Below, piece by piece: positions 62,210-64,000 of a stretch of DNA of 64,000 nt. Position 1 is the first letter of the stretch. Each line of letters opens with the position of its first letter. The stretch comes from Streptomyces sp. NBC_01255 (GTDB lineage: Bacteria > Actinomycetota > Actinomycetes > Streptomycetales > Streptomycetaceae). The position numbers were made by a program, and so were the translations under genes. The stretch spans positions 3,658,001 to 3,722,000 of the forward strand of contig NZ_CP108474.1 of NCBI RefSeq assembly GCF_036226445.1, read 5' to 3'. Under the pieces are notes generated by a model. It was not told the DNA's origin and ran no database searches. It was given only the letters and a program-made list of their open reading frames with translations.

Positions 62210-62298
62210 GCCACAGAGCATCCCGTCCGCACCCCCGCACCGACCATTGACCCGAATGACAGCTTTCCAAAGGATCGGGCCAGTCGCCATCAAGCCCC

Positions 62299-63546
62299 CT
62301 ACACCCGCGGCAGCGTCCTGATCGGCCGTACGGCGAGCAGCGCCCCCACCACGAGCACCGCGATCCCCGCCCCCGCGAGCAGCACCTCCTCCGTGCCGAC
62401 GGCCGCCGCCACCGGGCCCGACAGGGTGCGCCCGACGCCCATCATGAGGAGTGAGCCGGCCACGTCGTACGCGTGCATCCGGTTGAGGGCCTCCTGCGGG
62501 ACGTGGGTCTGGACGGCGGTGGACCACATGACCAGCCAGAACGCGAAGGCCGCGCCGCCGATGAACTGGCCCGCGCCGAGCACCCACGCAGGGGCGCCCG
62601 TACCGAGCAGGACGAGGTTCACGGGGAGGCCGAGGAGGGCCACCGCGCCCGCCGCGAGGGGGCGGCGGGGCCGCAGCCGGAGGGCGAGGAGGCCGCCGAC
62701 GGCGCTGCCCGCGCCGTTGATCGCCATGAGCACGCCGTACGTGGCGGAGCCGTGCTCCCCGGTGACCAGGCTCGCGGTGAGCGGCACCATCGGGCCCGCG
62801 ACGGTCAGCCCGTACACCGTCCAGATGGAGATGACCCCCCACAGCCAGCTGCGGGAGCGGAACTCCCGCCAGCCGCCGACGAGTTCGGCGCCGAGGGAGT
62901 CACGACGTGCGGTGTCGGACGGGATGGGGACGAGCCGCATGAGGGCGAGGCAGAGGGCGCTGACGGCGAAGGTCGCGCCGTTGAGGGCGAAGGCGGCGCC
63001 GGCGTTCCACACGGCGACGAGCAGCCCCGCCGCAGCCGGTCCCGCCATGATCATGAGGGCCTCGACGACCCGCAGGACGGCGTTGGCGCGCTGCACGTCG
63101 GGGGCGATGCGCGGAATCGTGGAGGCGACGCCGGGCTGGAAGAGAGCGGCGCCCATGCCGCTGAGGACGGAGAGGGCGTAGACGGCCCACAGGGGTGGGC
63201 TGCCGAGGGTGAAGGAGACGGCGAGGACGGCGGCGCCGGGGAGGCGGAGCAGGTCCGCGAGGATCATCATGCGGCGGGCGGTGAACCGGTCGGCGAGGAC
63301 GCCGCCGAAGAGCACGAAGAGCGCGAAGGCGGCGGTCCAGCCGCCGAGGGCGAAGCCGACGGTGGAGCCGGGGTGGCCGGCGCCGAGGAGTCCGGCGGCG
63401 TAGGCGACCGGGACCATGCCCTCGCCGAAGACGGCGACCGCGCGGGCGACGAAGAAGAGCCGGAAGTTACGGTTCCACAGTGCGGGCGGCTCGGCCGGTA
63501 CGGGAATCCGTTCGGCGGCCTCAGACTTGTACGTGTTGTCCGTCAC
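62299..63546 (-). CDS. MFS transporter (MFS_3/EntS-like)
   Basis: This protein of about 415 aa has 10-12 helices and starts with GTG at 63546 (MTDNTYKSEAAERIPV), after which WNRNFRLFFVARAVAVFGEGMVPVAYA and FGGVLADRFTARRMMILADLLRLPG are typical. Upstream in-frame GTG codons near 63583 are possible but would include the palindrome ACCAGTAACTGGT. It is divergent from the DJ-1/AraC-type regulator. Probably a multidrug exporter. Confidence 0.85.
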   Translation of the reverse strand: MTDNTYKSEAAERIPVPAEPPALWNRNFRLFFVARAVAVFGEGMVPVAYAAGLLGAGHPGSTVGFALGGWTAAFALFVLFGGVLADRFTARRMMILADLLRLPGAAVLAVSFTLGSPPLWAVYALSVLSGMGAALFQPGVASTIPRIAPDVQRANAVLRVVEALMIMAGPAAAGLLVAVWNAGAAFALNGATFAVSALCLALMRLVPIPSDTARRDSLGAELVGGWREFRSRSWLWGVISIWTVYGLTVAGPMVPLTASLVTGEHGSATYGVLMAINGAGSAVGGLLALRLRPRRPLAAGAVALLGLPVNLVLLGTGAPAWVLGAGQFIGGAAFAFWLVMWSTAVQTHVPQEALNRMHAYDVAGSLLMMGVGRTLSGPVAAAVGTEEVLLAGAGIAVLVVGALLAVRPIRTLPRV

Positions 63547-63560
63547 GGACACGAAGAGGT

Positions 63561-63573
63561 ACCAGTAACTGGT
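63561..63573. promoter_or_regulatory. ACCAGT-A-ACTGGT palindrome
   Basis: A perfect 13-bp palindrome lies between the MFS gene and the DJ-1-type regulator gene, directly upstream of the GTG at 63546. It is a likely operator for one of them. Confidence 0.55.
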
Positions 63574-63613
63574 CTGGACCACCACTGATTTTTCCCCCGA
63601 AGGGAGCCCCGCC

Positions 63614-64000
63614 GTGCCGTCCCCGCACCGCGTCGCCGTCCTCGCCCTGCCCGGACTCCTCCCCTTCGAACTCGGCATCCCGCACCGCATCTTCGGCCGC
63701 GCCCGGGACGCGGAGGGCACGCTGCTGTACGAGATCGTCACCTGCGCCCCGGTCGCGGGCCCCGTCCCCACCGACGCCGACTTCTCCGTGTACGTGGAGC
63801 ACGGCCCCGAGATCCTCGCCACCGCCGACACGGTCGTCGTCCCCGCCTCGTACGAGCTCGGCCCCGTCTACGAGGAAGGCAGGCTCACCGCGGAGCTCGC
63901 CGCCGCCCTCGCGCACATCCGGCCCGGCACCCGGCTCGTCTCCATCTGCACCGGCGGGTACGTGCTCGCCGCGGCCGGGTTCCTCGACGGACGCCCGGCC
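63614..64000 (+). CDS. DJ-1/PfpI domain regulator (GlxA-like), partial
   Basis: The visible 129 residues begin MPSPHRVAVLALPGLLPFELGIPHRIFG. They contain the DJ-1/PfpI nucleophile-elbow region RLVSICTGGYVLAAAGFLDGR, with VVPASYELG before it. This is the N-terminal sensor domain of GlxA/FtrA-type AraC regulators; the DNA-binding part would lie beyond the window. GTG at 63614 follows GAAGGGAG. It is divergent from the MFS gene. Confidence 0.85.
   Translation, partial: MPSPHRVAVLALPGLLPFELGIPHRIFGRARDAEGTLLYEIVTCAPVAGPVPTDADFSVYVEHGPEILATADTVVVPASYELGPVYEEGRLTAELAAALAHIRPGTRLVSICTGGYVLAAAGFLDGRPA

Overview
The window is about 72% GC, with short Shine-Dalgarno sequences, many GTG/TTG starts and 1-4 nt start/stop overlaps. 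It carries futalosine-pathway menaquinone genes, a mycothiol-type DinB protein, a WhiJ-type HTH/DUF397 pair and numerous Sec-secreted proteins. Together these indicate a Streptomyces chromosome, probably a core-arm transition. No rRNA, tRNA, CRISPR, complete transposon or biosynthetic cluster was seen.

Left part (1-21 kb): respiratory and menaquinone genes mixed with envelope genes. The complex I operon nuoA-B-C-D runs leftward out of the window. It diverges from a secreted NlpC/P60 hydrolase, and the region between them holds one Rex-type and two Crp-type palindromes. Next comes a secretion/efflux-like locus (5.6-9.5 kb): a lipoprotein, a peptidoglycan-binding membrane-fusion protein, an ABC ATPase and a MacB/FtsX permease. 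It is bracketed by related lipoproteins and by two similar divergent promoter segments. A geranylgeranyl-reductase-type (menaquinone reductase) gene, menG/ubiE, mqnC and mqnA follow, interleaved with secreted proteins and a SigE-family sigma factor with its membrane partner. A cold-shock gene with a structured leader and an M23 peptidase close this part.

Middle part (22-35.5 kb): five paralogous secreted FG-GAP/VCBS propeller proteins, four strictly consecutive and the fifth separated by an ATPase/XRE/DUF397 regulatory triad. This array is the most unusual feature of the window. It is followed by a HAD phosphatase and by an APH-fold kinase gene bracketed by two inverted, palindrome-rich non-coding repeats.

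Right part (38-64 kb): small regulator/effector modules (TetR with DUF1772 and DUF4267; HTH plus Clp-N plus DUF4097 with two operator sets; an ECF sigma factor in a tight operon), a Ser/Thr kinase with a C-terminal ricin-type lectin domain, and a CoA/flavin metabolic group (Zn-ribbon OB-fold, DoxX, FMO, NDP-forming acyl-CoA ligase, crotonase, flavin reductase). Three promoters of that group share the palindrome CTGACG-N3-CGTCAG. A very large secreted protein with seven four-cysteine modules and three Ig-like repeats sits inside the group. The right end holds an HxlR regulator fused to a peroxiredoxin domain, three MFS transporters, small hydrolase and membrane genes, and a truncated DJ-1/PfpI-type (GlxA-like) regulator.

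All functional calls come from motif recognition and family knowledge; no database search was run.
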